Shown in pieces: positions 27,199 to 36,503 of a stretch of 64,000 nt of DNA. The stretch lies in assembly GCF_000058485.1 (NCBI RefSeq), contig NC_008278.1, positions 6,814,962 to 6,878,961 of the forward strand, written 5' to 3'. The position numbers and the translations under genes are program-made. The notes beneath the pieces are model-generated. The model was not told the origin of the DNA. It worked only from the letters and a program-made list of their open reading frames with translations, and made no database searches. The stretch is from Frankia alni ACN14a (lineage in GTDB: Bacteria; Actinomycetota; Actinomycetes; Frankiales; Frankiaceae). The first letter of the stretch is position 1. Each line of letters opens with the position of its first letter.

Positions 27199-28863
27199 TC
27201 AGACCTCGGCGGTGCGGGCGACTGCCTGCTCGTCGTCGCTGTCGGCGGTAACGGTGTCGGCGGTAACGGTGTCGGCGGTGGCGGTGGCGCTCTCAGCGGT
27301 GAGCTGCGCCGACGGCGACGACCCAGCGGCGGCCGGCTCGGGCCGGCGCAGCCGTGGCAGGAGGAACGCCACCGGGACCCCCACGGCGAAGACGCAGCCG
27401 CCGATGAACAGGCCTAGCGCGTACCCGGAGGTCAGGGCCTCGGGCTGCCCGATCCCATGGCGAAGCCGACCCTCGGTGTGGTGCGTGGCGATCGTCGTCA
27501 CGGCGGCGAGGCCGACGGCCGCCCCGATCTGCCGCCCGGTGTTGATGAGCCCGGAGGCGAGGCCGGCGAGCCGGATCGGCACCCCGGCGGTGGCCGCGGA
27601 GACCATCGAGACCATCGTGGTTCCCATGCCGAAGCCCATCACCGCGAGCGGGCCGAACACGTGCGTCCAGTACGAGCCGCCCGGCGTGATCGCCGACAGC
27701 CACAGCAGGCCCGACGAGCCCACGGCGGCGCCGAACATGACGATCGGTCGCGCGCCGAGCCGACCGATCGTCCGCGTGACGAGCTGCGACGCCACGATGA
27801 TCATCAGTGGCATCGGCAGCATCGACAGCCCCGCCCGCAGCGGGCTGTAGTTCTCCACCCGTTGCAGGAACAGGGTGAGGAAGAAGAACACCGCGAACAT
27901 CGCCGCACCGAGAAGCGCCGCGACCACGTTGGCGACCGCAATTCCCGGATAGCGGAAGATGTTCAGCGGCACCAGCGGATTGGCCGTGGTGGCCTCGATC
28001 GCGACGAAGGCGCCGAGGAGCACGACCGCAGCGGCCAGCAACCCGATCGTCAGCGGCGAGCTCCAGGACGAGGTCTCCGTGCGGACGATGGCGTAGACCA
28101 GCAGGACCAGGCCGCCCGTCACGGTCAGCGTGCCCGGCAGGTCGAGGTCGCGCACGCGGCTGACCTGCCCCCGCGACTCCACGAGCACCACGCGCGCCGC
28201 GACGACGAGCGCCACCCCGATCGGCACGTTGACGAACAGCACCCACCGCCAGTCGGCGACGTCGGTGAGAATGCCGCCGACGACCGTTCCGAAGGCGCCG
28301 CCGCTGGCCGCCGTGGCGCCCCAGGCGCCGAGCGCCCTGGTCCGCTCCCGGCCCTCCGCGAACGAGGTCATCAGCAGGCTCAGCGTCGCCGGGGCCAGCA
28401 CGGCGCCGCCGAGGCCCTGCACCGCCCGGGCGATGATGAGCTGCGTCTCGGACTGGGCGAGGCCGCCGGCGAGGCTTGCCAGCGTGAACAGCACCAGCCC
28501 GAACACGAAGACCCGGCGCCGACCGAACAGGTCCGCCGCCCGGCCACCGAACAGCAGCAGCCCGGCGAAGGCCAGGGTGTAGGCGTTCACCACCCACTGC
28601 AGACCACTGGCCGACATCCCGAGATCGGTCTGCATCGCCGGCAACGCGACGTTCACGATCGAGATGTCGAGCACCACCATGAACTGGGCCAGGCAGCACA
28701 CTGCCAGCACGGCCCACTTCGCCCGGGGGGCAGACGGCGCCGTGCCGACCGCGCCCCGCCCACCCTCGACGGAGGCCTCGACGGACACGGTGCCCCCGGA
28801 CACCCCCGCCGCCTGATCGGGACCGCCGACGCCGCCTGCGCCCGTTCCCTCCGAATGTGCCAT
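27199..28863 (-). CDS. MFS drug:H+ antiporter, DHA2 (EmrB/QacA) type, 14 TM
   Basis: About 554 residues with fourteen hydrophobic segments. DHA2 signatures include LDISIVNVALPAMQTDLG at the first helix, the motif-A loop GRAADLFGRRRVFVFG and the motif-C-like GGAVLAPATLSLLM. Probably exports a hydrophobic drug or metabolite. The ATG at 28863 is chosen because AGGAGG lies at suitable distance, while the ATG at 28872 is almost on top of it. The promoter region shares palindromes with the divergent TetR gene, implying repression by that regulator. Confidence 0.92.
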   Translation of the reverse strand: MAHSEGTGAGGVGGPDQAAGVSGGTVSVEASVEGGRGAVGTAPSAPRAKWAVLAVCCLAQFMVVLDISIVNVALPAMQTDLGMSASGLQWVVNAYTLAFAGLLLFGGRAADLFGRRRVFVFGLVLFTLASLAGGLAQSETQLIIARAVQGLGGAVLAPATLSLLMTSFAEGRERTRALGAWGATAASGGAFGTVVGGILTDVADWRWVLFVNVPIGVALVVAARVVLVESRGQVSRVRDLDLPGTLTVTGGLVLLVYAIVRTETSSWSSPLTIGLLAAAVVLLGAFVAIEATTANPLVPLNIFRYPGIAVANVVAALLGAAMFAVFFFLTLFLQRVENYSPLRAGLSMLPMPLMIIVASQLVTRTIGRLGARPIVMFGAAVGSSGLLWLSAITPGGSYWTHVFGPLAVMGFGMGTTMVSMVSAATAGVPIRLAGLASGLINTGRQIGAAVGLAAVTTIATHHTEGRLRHGIGQPEALTSGYALGLFIGGCVFAVGVPVAFLLPRLRRPEPAAAGSSPSAQLTAESATATADTVTADTVTADSDDEQAVARTAEV

Positions 28864-28888
28864 TCCCAACATCCCCTCCTAGCAGCCG

Positions 28889-28936
28889 TCGTACACCGTA
28901 CGAGGACTAGGGGCCACCCTACGCCGTACGATGTAC
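28889..28936. promoter_or_regulatory. TetR-type operator pair between divergent genes
   Basis: TCGTACACCGTACGA (28889-28903) is a perfect 6-3-6 inverted repeat. A related site with GTAC-GAT-GTAC lies at 28926-28936, 22 bp away. Both fall between the MFS exporter and TetR starts. Confidence 0.7.
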
Positions 28937-28984
28937 CAACGGCAAAAACTGCTGTTCGGCAGCGTGTTCGGAGGTGACGAGGTC

Positions 28985-29818
28985 ATGGCCGCGCCGACGG
29001 AACCGGCCGTCGGGCCGGGCGGGAGGCGCCGGGCGGGGCAGGCTCCCCCACCCGGGTGCCGAACCAGCCTGAGCCCCGAGCGGCTCGCGCTGGCGGCCAT
29101 CGCACTCGCCGACGCCGAGGGGTTGGCGGCGGTGTCGATGCGCCGCCTCGCCGCGAGCCTGGGCGTCGGGACGATGACGCTCTACTACCACGTGCGCGAC
29201 AAGGACGAGCTGCTCGATCTGATGTGGAACGAGTTCCTCGGCGGGCACCTGCTCGACGACATCCCCGCTGACTGGCGCACGGCGCTGACCGAGATCGCCC
29301 GGCGGATCCGGCAGTCCTTCCAGCGTCATCCGTGGGCGCTGGGCGTCGCGGTCCGCCCCGCCCTCGGCCCCAACAAGCTGCGCTACCTCGAGCAGTACCT
29401 CACCGTCGCATCGCGCATCACCGACGATCCGGACGAACAGCTGCGCATCATCCACTCCGTGAGTGACCTGGTCGTCGGCTGCACGCTGCGCGAACTCGGC
29501 GGCCAGGCCTACCGCGACCCGGACGAGCCCGCGGGCGAGCATGCCGATGGTCCTGCGCCGCTGCTGGAACCGCAACCGGGTTTCGACGCGATCGTCGCCG
29601 CCGAGGAGCTGCCGCGGCTGCGGTCGCTGCAGACCGCCGGGTGCCGGCTGCTGACGCCCCGCTTCGAGCAGGCCCTGGGCTGGCTGCTCGACGGGATCGA
29701 GGCCGCCCATCCGGGGGCCCGGCAGGCCAGCCCGCGTTCCGTCGAGGCGGCCACACCGGCCCCGGACCTCGTGGGCACGGCGGCCACGACCCGGATGCTT
29801 CCGAAGAAGGGGGCGTAG
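28985..29818 (+). CDS. TetR/AcrR-family transcriptional regulator
   Basis: 277 residues from the ATG at 28985. The N-terminal HTH has the TetR signature MRRLAASLGVGTMTLYYHVRDKDELLDLM. The C-terminal ligand/dimerisation domain is of the TetR_C (TetR class) type. The upstream in-frame ATG at 28931 lies inside the presumed operator and has no ribosome site, whereas 28985 follows GGAGGTGACGAGG. Divergent from the MFS exporter, so probably its ligand-released repressor and an autorepressor. Confidence 0.9.
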   Translation: MAAPTEPAVGPGGRRRAGQAPPPGCRTSLSPERLALAAIALADAEGLAAVSMRRLAASLGVGTMTLYYHVRDKDELLDLMWNEFLGGHLLDDIPADWRTALTEIARRIRQSFQRHPWALGVAVRPALGPNKLRYLEQYLTVASRITDDPDEQLRIIHSVSDLVVGCTLRELGGQAYRDPDEPAGEHADGPAPLLEPQPGFDAIVAAEELPRLRSLQTAGCRLLTPRFEQALGWLLDGIEAAHPGARQASPRSVEAATPAPDLVGTAATTRMLPKKGA

Positions 29819-29905
29819 CAGCCTTCACGGACACGACCTGAGTAGCTACCGTCGGAGAGGTCGCACGCCGCCGGCCATCCGCGAGTCGCATTCGGGGCAC
29901 CCACC

Positions 29906-32464
29906 ATGACCGCTCGACTACCTCGCCACGTCGCACCGCTCGCCGCCGGCGAATCCTCGGCGCTCGGGCCCTACCCGCTGCTCGGCCGTCTCGACGCGGG
30001 CATCACGGGCATCGTCTACCTGGGCCGCGCGCCGGGCGGCGCACAGGTGGCGATCCGTGCGCTGCACCCGGGCGACGCCCTGCGTGCCGACATGCGGGCC
30101 CGCTTCGCGGCGGCTGTCGACCGGGCCGGCGTGCTGTCCGGCCCGCATACCTGCGGTGTGCTCGACGCCGCGCCCGACACGGACCGCCCGTACGTGGTCA
30201 CCGAGTTCGTCGGCGGGCCGACTCTGGCACGCGAGCTCACCGAGCGGGGGCCGCTGTCCGCCGACGAGATCGACCGGCTCGCCCGCACCCTGCTCGAAAC
30301 CATCGACGCGGCCCACCACACGGTCGGCGCGCTGGGCGACCTGACGGCCACGGACGTGGTTCTGTCGGTCGTCGGCCCCCGCCTGGTCGACCTGGGGATC
30401 GCCGCCGCCCTGCGCCCGCTGCTGCTGTCCACGGCCGCCGCCGGGCACGGGGCCTCGGCCGGACCCGCGGCCGGCGGCGGCTACGTGCCCGGGTACGGCT
30501 ACGGGCCGGCGGCGGGCGGCTGGGACGGCCCGGCCGCGGACATCGTGGCCTGGGCCGGCATCGTCGACCTGGCCGCCACGGGCAAGGCGTCCGGCTCGGT
30601 GGAGCCGGCGGGCCGCGGCGGCTGGCGGCGCGGACAACGGCCCGAGCAAAACGACCCGACCAGCCCCGGGGTGGCTCGCGCGCTGGCCCGGGTGCGGCAG
30701 GCCGACGGCGCCTCCTTGCCCGACGTCTCCGAACTGCTGGCCCTGCTTGCCGGCACACGCCCGCGCTCGGGCCGCGCCGGGCGCGATCGCTCCCGCGCGC
30801 TCCCCCGCCAGCAGCCCGTCGCACCCGAGCCCCGACGGGGGGTGCGTGGGGACAGGCTCGTGGGTGGGGTCGCCGGGGGCCCGGCGACGGCCCCGTCCCG
30901 ATCCGGCGGTGGGAGCGGGGAGGCCAGGCCGGCCGGTGGTCGCCACAGCGTGGCCCGCGCGACCAGCCTAGAGGGCGCGCCGGACCGGCGCGGCCCGCAG
31001 ATCCGGGGTGGTCGGCGAGGCGACACCAGACCCCGCGGCGATGTCGGACCACGCGGCGATGTCGGACCACGAGGGGAGGCTGCCAGGGGCGGCCTACCGG
31101 ACCTGCCCGGACTTTCCGAGGCCAGCCTCGCGCTGCCCCCGTTGCCGACTCTGCCGCCGCCGCCGGTGCTCCCCCCGTCCCCGTCCCCGTCTCCGGTGCC
31201 GGTGCCGTCACCGGCGCAGCGGCCGGCGGGGCGTGGTCCCCGCCGGTTCGCCGCGGCCGACGGCTCGGAGCCGAGTACCGGCCGCAGGCACCCGACGCTG
31301 ACTCTCCCGCCCGTCCCGGACGCCGCGGCGGGCGGCGACCCCACCCCGTCCGCACGTCCGGCGGCCACGGCGGGAGTGCGGCGGTTGCCACCGAACTCGC
31401 CGGGCCCGCAGGAGCAGCGCCGACGCCGTCCGCGGGTCCGCCCGGTCGCCGCGCTCGCGGTGGCGGCGGCGGCCGCGGTCGCGGCGGCGGCGACCGCGGC
31501 CGGGCTGGGCGCTTCCAGCGACGACGTGACCACCGGCGCGCAGGCGCCCCTGCACGAGAATCGCTCCGGGGATGGCTCGGCCGGGAGTCGGTCCGCCGAC
31601 CGGGTCCCGCCCGCGCACCCGCCCGCCGCGCCCGCTCCGGCGGACCCCGCCGACTCCACCGACCCCGTCGCCCCTGCCGATCCCGCAGGCGCTGCCGATC
31701 CCGATGGCGCCACCGACCGCGGTGCCCCCGTCGATCCCGCCGGGACGGGCACCGGCGCTGCGACCGGACCCGACGGCGCGGCGGTGCTCGCCCCGACCGA
31801 GTACGAGCAGCAGGAGGATCTCGCCGCCGAGGACTTCGCGCTGCACACGTTGCGGCTCGCCGCGGCCGGCCGCGCCGGGGCCGCCGACGTGCCCGGGGCT
31901 CCGTCGGCCTCGGCCGGTCGCCAACCCGCGCAGGGCGCCGGGCAGGCCCCGGGCAGCGCCCCGGGCCCTTCCGTCCAGCTGCCCGAGGGGCTCCTCGTCA
32001 CTCCCCTCACGCCGACCGGACGGCCTGCCGCTCAGCCTCCGGCGTCTCGGGAGACCGCACCGACGGGGCAGCCCGGCGCGACCACGCCGGGCACGGCCGG
32101 CACGGACCGCGTCCCGGCGGTCCCGGTGGCCGCCGCGGCGGCACTGCCGGTAGCCGCGGCGGCCCTGCCGGCCGCGAGCGGCGGCGCGGCCCCGGCCGCC
32201 CAGCCGCAAGCCCGGAAGCCGGCCCGGCCGCAGGGTCAGAGCCAGGCCCAGACCCGGGCACAGGGCCAGCCCCAGGCACAGACCCAGACCCAGACCCAGA
32301 CCCAGACGCCGACCCAGACTCAGGCGCAGACTCAGGCGCAGACCCCAGCGCAGCCCCAGACGCAGCCACCGGGCCAGCCGCCCGCCGCCGGTACCTCCTC
32401 GGCTGCGCCCAGGAGCGGTCTCACCCCGGTCCAGGTGGGCATCGTCCCGCTCACCCCCCGCTGA
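29906..32464 (+). CDS. Ser/Thr kinase-fold pseudokinase with membrane segment and repeat tail
   Basis: 852 residues. The first about 270 follow the Hanks kinase layout: LGPYPLLGRLDAGITGIVYLG, YVVTEFVGGPTLARELTERG and TLLETIDAAHHTVGALGDL. However, the VAIK lysine is arginine (VAIRALHPG, about residue 51), HRDLKxxN is replaced by LGDLTATDVVL and DFG by VDLGIA. Phosphotransfer is therefore unlikely. A long Pro/Gly/Arg linker, a transmembrane helix (about 513-533) and an extracytoplasmic Pro/Ala/Gln tail ending in QTQTQT repeats follow. A scaffolding or sensor role is inferred. Confidence 0.75.
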   Translation: MTARLPRHVAPLAAGESSALGPYPLLGRLDAGITGIVYLGRAPGGAQVAIRALHPGDALRADMRARFAAAVDRAGVLSGPHTCGVLDAAPDTDRPYVVTEFVGGPTLARELTERGPLSADEIDRLARTLLETIDAAHHTVGALGDLTATDVVLSVVGPRLVDLGIAAALRPLLLSTAAAGHGASAGPAAGGGYVPGYGYGPAAGGWDGPAADIVAWAGIVDLAATGKASGSVEPAGRGGWRRGQRPEQNDPTSPGVARALARVRQADGASLPDVSELLALLAGTRPRSGRAGRDRSRALPRQQPVAPEPRRGVRGDRLVGGVAGGPATAPSRSGGGSGEARPAGGRHSVARATSLEGAPDRRGPQIRGGRRGDTRPRGDVGPRGDVGPRGEAARGGLPDLPGLSEASLALPPLPTLPPPPVLPPSPSPSPVPVPSPAQRPAGRGPRRFAAADGSEPSTGRRHPTLTLPPVPDAAAGGDPTPSARPAATAGVRRLPPNSPGPQEQRRRRPRVRPVAALAVAAAAAVAAAATAAGLGASSDDVTTGAQAPLHENRSGDGSAGSRSADRVPPAHPPAAPAPADPADSTDPVAPADPAGAADPDGATDRGAPVDPAGTGTGAATGPDGAAVLAPTEYEQQEDLAAEDFALHTLRLAAAGRAGAADVPGAPSASAGRQPAQGAGQAPGSAPGPSVQLPEGLLVTPLTPTGRPAAQPPASRETAPTGQPGATTPGTAGTDRVPAVPVAAAAALPVAAAALPAASGGAAPAAQPQARKPARPQGQSQAQTRAQGQPQAQTQTQTQTQTPTQTQAQTQAQTPAQPQTQPPGQPPAAGTSSAAPRSGLTPVQVGIVPLTPR

Positions 32465-32489
32465 CGGTGCCGCCGGCCGGGCGGCGAGA

Positions 32490-32993
32490 TCAGTCCTCGG
32501 CGCCGGGCTTCGGCGTACGACGCACGGCACCGGCCGGCCAGATGATCTCTACGGCTCGGCGCCGCCGCCGGGCGTAGTCGACGACGTCGGCCGTGCCCCC
32601 GTAGCCGCGGGCCGGCCGACCGTCCCAGACCGCGATGAGCCGGTCTGAGGCGTCGACGAGCATCCGGCTCGCCGCCATCAGGCTGGCCAGGTCCGGGGTC
32701 GGGCGGTCCTGTCGACGGATCTCGGCGGAGCAGCGCAGCAGCCGGTCGAAGTCCCGGCGGTGCGCGGCGGGTTGGAAGTCGCGGTACCCGTCCGCCGGGA
32801 TCACGGAGATCAGCCGGCCGCCGAGGGCCAGGATCACGTCGGCGACGATGGTGTCCGCTCCCTCGGCGAGGCAGGTGATCCCGGCGAAGCCCGCGTCGGC
32901 GAGAGGCGTGAGCAGCCTGCGCGCCTGCGCGGCCACGTAGCGGGCCTGATCCCCGGTGAGCCCCCGGTGGCCCGTCACGCCGACGACGACCAC
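32490..32993 (-). CDS. SLOG-superfamily nucleotide-binding protein
   Basis: 167 residues with a Rossmann-like fold of the SLOG/DprA-LOG type. It opens with VVVGVTGHRGL, then ITCLAEGADTIVADVILALGG, a strand ISVIPADGY and a later DRLIAVWDG. SLOG domains bind nucleotides or related ligands and occur in sensors linked to immunity and stress. Reaction unknown. The GTG start lies two bases after the stop of the upstream YcaQ-like gene, so translation is coupled. Confidence 0.75.
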   Translation of the reverse strand: MVVVGVTGHRGLTGDQARYVAAQARRLLTPLADAGFAGITCLAEGADTIVADVILALGGRLISVIPADGYRDFQPAAHRRDFDRLLRCSAEIRRQDRPTPDLASLMAASRMLVDASDRLIAVWDGRPARGYGGTADVVDYARRRRRAVEIIWPAGAVRRTPKPGAED

Positions 32994-32995
32994 GC

Positions 32996-34471
32996 TCAGC
33001 CGGCCGCGCCCAGGGCAGCGACCGCCCGGGTCAGTGCGGGGGCCAACGTCCCGTTCGCGACGACCTCGATGCGGTCGAGGCCCAGCCAGCCGGCGAGCGC
33101 GGCGAGTTCGGCGGCGAGTTCGGCGGCGACCGCCGCCGGACTGCTCGGATCGGGACCGTCCGACGCGGAGCCGCCAGGATCCGCACCCTCCAGCTCCGCA
33201 CCCTCCAGCTCCGCACCGCCCAGCTCCCGATCGGCCAACTCCCGATCGGCCAGATCGACACCCTCCGGATCCGCACCGGCGAGCACTCGATCGGCCGCGA
33301 CGTCCGACGGCCGACCTGCCCGACCTGCCCGACCGGGCCGCCCCGGACGGCGCGGGGCCGGGATGTCCGAGCCGGGATCGGGTTCGTGCCAGGCGGCCGC
33401 GACCCGCAGGACCCTCGCCGCCCGGTCCGCCTTGAGGTCGACCCGGGCCGCGAGCCGATCCCCGAGCAGGAAGGGCAGCACGTAGTAGCCGTAGCGCCGC
33501 TTCGGCGCGGGCGTGTAAAGCTCCAGGACGACATCCATCCCGAACAGGCGACGGGTGCGGGCACGCTCCCAGACCAGCGGGTCGAAGGGGGACAGCAGGG
33601 CACGACCGGCGGCCCGACGGGCGACGGTGAGCCCCGGGCGGGCGTACGCCCGCGCGGACCAGCCGACCACCCCCACCTCCACCAGCTCCCCGTTCTCCAC
33701 CAGCTCGGCGAGGCGGGGCCTGGCCACCGCGGCGGGCAGCCGGAAGTAGTCGGCGAGGTCACCCGCGGTTGCCACCCCGAGGCGGTCGGCGGCGTGGCCG
33801 AGCAGGATCCGGACGGCGTCGTGCGGGTCGGGGGTCGGCAGGCCGAGAACGGCCGGTGGGATCACCCGCTCCGGCAGGTCGTAGAGGCGCTCGAAGGAGG
33901 GGCGGCGGCCGGCGACGCAGAGCTGCCCCGTCCACATGAGGTACTCCATGGCCCGCTTGCCGTCCGCCCATCCCCACCAGCCACCACCACCGCGGCCGGG
34001 TTCGGCCAGGTCGGCGGCGGCGAGCGGCCCGCGGTCACGGACCTGGGCCAGCGCGTCGGCCACGTAGTCGGCGCGCTCCCGACCGAACGCGGCGATCCCC
34101 CGCCACATGCCGTCGCCGGCCAGCGCCGCCGCCGCCCGCCAGCGCAACAGCGGTTCCCAGGCGACCGGGACGAGGGAGGCCTCGTGCGCCCAGTACTCGT
34201 AGGCGTACCGCTCGACCCGAACGAGCCGATCGAACATCTCCCGGGAGTACGGTCCCAGCCGCGACCAGCCGGGCAGGTAGTGCGCCCGGGCCAGAACGTT
34301 CACCGAGTCGATCTGCACGACCCCGACCTGGGCGAACAGGGCTCGCAGGTGCCGACGATCGAGCCGGCCGGTCGGCCGCGGACGGGCCAGCCCCTGGGCC
34401 GCGAGGGCCGCTCGGCGCGCCTGGGATCCGGTCAGCAGCGCCAGCGCGTCGCCCTTCCTCCGCACCGCCAT
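32996..34471 (-). CDS. YcaQ/AlkX-type DNA glycosylase (winged-helix, HTH_42)
   Basis: 491 residues. The HTH_42 family is recognisable by VQIDSVNVLARAHYL, where QID at about residues 53-55 is the QxD catalytic motif of YcaQ enzymes that unhook DNA crosslinks. The family also shows YEYWAHEASLVP and LLSPFDPLVWERART. The ATG at 34471 directly precedes the conserved N-terminus. A low-complexity insert near the C-terminus (DRELADRELGGAELEGAELEGAD region) looks like pentapeptide repeats and is coded by 15-bp units at about 33185-33300. Upstream of and coupled to the SLOG gene. Confidence 0.88.
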   Translation of the reverse strand: MAVRRKGDALALLTGSQARRAALAAQGLARPRPTGRLDRRHLRALFAQVGVVQIDSVNVLARAHYLPGWSRLGPYSREMFDRLVRVERYAYEYWAHEASLVPVAWEPLLRWRAAAALAGDGMWRGIAAFGRERADYVADALAQVRDRGPLAAADLAEPGRGGGGWWGWADGKRAMEYLMWTGQLCVAGRRPSFERLYDLPERVIPPAVLGLPTPDPHDAVRILLGHAADRLGVATAGDLADYFRLPAAVARPRLAELVENGELVEVGVVGWSARAYARPGLTVARRAAGRALLSPFDPLVWERARTRRLFGMDVVLELYTPAPKRRYGYYVLPFLLGDRLAARVDLKADRAARVLRVAAAWHEPDPGSDIPAPRRPGRPGRAGRAGRPSDVAADRVLAGADPEGVDLADRELADRELGGAELEGAELEGADPGGSASDGPDPSSPAAVAAELAAELAALAGWLGLDRIEVVANGTLAPALTRAVAALGAAG

Positions 34472-34628
34472 CCACGCCACCCTACGACCCCCGCCCCCCC
34501 TGCCGAGGCCCCTGCGGAGATCACCGCGTGGTCCGGGAAGCGGGCCCGATCCCCCGGCGCAGACCAGGAGGCACGATCCGCGGACGCGGGCCGGGAGGCA
34601 CGGGCCGGGACGCACGGTGCGGCGGGTT

Positions 34629-35609
34629 TCAGGGGAGCAGGACGACCTTGCCCGTCGTCGCGCGGCCTTCCAGGGCCGCATGTGCCGCGGCGGCCTCGGC
34701 CAGCGGGAAGGTCTGCACGGCTGGTACCAGGGTGCCGGCGGCCGCCGCGGCGAGCGCGGCCTCCTCCAGCGCCGCCAGCCCGCCTGGCCGGCGGAACATC
34801 CGTGGGCCGAGGACGGAGGCGACGAGCAGTCCACGCTCCGTCACGTCCTCGGTGGTGATGGTGGTGGGCGACCCGGCCGCCCAGCCGAACGTGTAGTAGC
34901 GGCCGGCCGGTCCGATCAGTTCCAGGGCGGCGCGGCCGGCGGGGCCGCCCACCCCGTCCAGGGTGACGGTCACGGTGCGGCCGTCGAGGGCGGCCCGGAC
35001 GGCGTCCGGCCAGTCGGCGAGGGTGTAGTCGACGGCGAGGTCGGCGCCGAGGCGGCGCGCCGCGGCGACCTTCACGGCTCCCCCGGCGATGGCGACGACG
35101 GTCGCTCCGACGCCGCGGGCCGCCTGGACGAGCAGGCTGCCGATGCCGCCGGCCGCGGCGGTGATCAGGACGACGTCCTCGGCGGTCAGTTCGGCGACGT
35201 CGAGGATGCCGATCGCGGTGCGACCGGTACCGATCATCGCCACGGCGGCGGGGGCGTCGAGGGTGGGCGGGATGGGATGGACGTTGTCCACCTCGCGGAC
35301 GGCGAGCTGGGCGTACCCCTGGCCGGCCTGGCCGAGATGGGCGACGACCCGCCGGCCGAGCCACCCGTCGTCGACACCCGGCCCGACGGCGTCGACCGTG
35401 CCGGCGACCTCCCGCCCCGGGATGGTCGGCAGCTCGGGGCGCTGGAACGGGCCGCCGGCCCAGCCCTGCCGCAGAGTGGTGTCGACCAGGTGCACGCCGG
35501 CCGCGGCCACCGCGATGCGCACCTGGCCGGCCGCCGGCACCGGATCGTCGACCTGCTCGTGGCGGAGATTGCTCGCCGGGCCGAACTCGTGCAGCCGGAC
35601 TGCGTACAT
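34629..35609 (-). CDS. zinc-independent quinone oxidoreductase (MDR superfamily)
   Basis: 326 residues. NADPH-dependent medium-chain reductase related to quinone oxidoreductase. The N-terminal GroES-like domain has VRIAVAAAGVHLVDTTLRQG and GREVAGTVDAVGPGVD. The cofactor fold has ITAAAGGIGSLLVQAARGVGA, and no structural zinc cysteines are present. The ATG at 35609 has the strong ribosome site GGAGGACGG. The frame is open to 35666 but without a better start. Single gene. Confidence 0.92.
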   Translation of the reverse strand: MYAVRLHEFGPASNLRHEQVDDPVPAAGQVRIAVAAAGVHLVDTTLRQGWAGGPFQRPELPTIPGREVAGTVDAVGPGVDDGWLGRRVVAHLGQAGQGYAQLAVREVDNVHPIPPTLDAPAAVAMIGTGRTAIGILDVAELTAEDVVLITAAAGGIGSLLVQAARGVGATVVAIAGGAVKVAAARRLGADLAVDYTLADWPDAVRAALDGRTVTVTLDGVGGPAGRAALELIGPAGRYYTFGWAAGSPTTITTEDVTERGLLVASVLGPRMFRRPGGLAALEEAALAAAAAGTLVPAVQTFPLAEAAAAHAALEGRATTGKVVLLP

Positions 35610-35755
35610 GTTCCGTCCTCCAGGTCGCGGTCGGGGCGAGGTGCCCACGGGCTGCCGCCGATGCACCCACGAGGCGGCGCCGGCCCGTCACCGAACGCTA
35701 GAACCTGAACTCGGATTGAGGTCAATGACGCTTCCCCGCCAATCCCGCCCGGCGG

Positions 35756-36310
35756 TCAGCGCTCGCTCGCCCCGTACCAGGCCGGTCGGGCGTGCAGCAG
35801 CCACTCGGGGATGAGTTGACGCAGGGTGGCCGGGCGCAGGTCCAGGTCGGGGAGGCTCACGAGGGACGCCGAGACGATGTCGAGGTCGTCGAGCCTGGTG
35901 CCGAACTCGCCGGCCCAGGACCGGTCGGCCGCGAAGACGACGTCGAGCACCCCGACCCGCTCGCCGTGCTCGATCGTGGTGCCCTCGAGACAGCCGGCGA
36001 ACGTGACGTGGTCCAGCTCGATGCCGGCCTGTTCGTCGAGCAGGCGGCGCAAGGCCCCCTGCACCGTCTCCCCGGCCTCGACCCGACCACCGAGCAGGTG
36101 GAACCACGTCTGACCGCGTTCGTTGGCGAGCAGGATCCGGTCACCCTCGACGAGCAGCGCGCGGACGTTGATCCGCACCGGCGCCGCGACCGGATCCGTG
36201 GGGTCGACGGCCGGACCACCGGCGGTGCTGGTGGCGGTGGCGAACGGGCGAGCGGACGGTGTCACGGGCGCTCCAGGTACGGTGATCGGCGGACGGGGCG
36301 ACCTTCGCAT
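35756..36310 (-). CDS. Nudix-fold protein with degenerate Nudix box
   Basis: 184 residues. The fold is evident (INVRALLVEGDRILLANERGQTWFHLLGG), but the box reads GRVEAGE then, after seven residues, RLLDEQAGI, where the consensus is REUxEExGU. One metal-binding Glu is replaced by Gln and the RE glutamate by Leu. Hydrolase activity may be reduced or lost. The ATG at 36310 is the most plausible start, but the first about 45 residues are low complexity. Divergent from the Mop-type regulator. Confidence 0.75.
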   Translation of the reverse strand: MRRSPRPPITVPGAPVTPSARPFATATSTAGGPAVDPTDPVAAPVRINVRALLVEGDRILLANERGQTWFHLLGGRVEAGETVQGALRRLLDEQAGIELDHVTFAGCLEGTTIEHGERVGVLDVVFAADRSWAGEFGTRLDDLDIVSASLVSLPDLDLRPATLRQLIPEWLLHARPAWYGASER

Positions 36311-36490
36311 GGTGCCCCGTCGGGGCGGATGCTTGGGCGCCAACCGGTCATCCCGCCGGGGACGGGTCGGCCGAGGCCACGAACGGGCCGACCCCGCCGC
36401 ACCGCAGGAGCTCCGCGTAAACGGAAGAAACGCCGCCGAAATCACCGCAAATTCGGGTTGTGCACGTCGAACTCGCCGAAGCTACCGGGC

Positions 36491-36496
36491 TACCAT
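36491..36496 (+). promoter_or_regulatory. candidate -10 element for a leaderless mRNA
   Basis: TACCAT lies seven bases before the ATG at 36504 with no Shine-Dalgarno between. The same geometry is seen before trpS and pmt. Confidence 0.35.
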
Positions 36497-36503
36497 CACA
36501 AGC

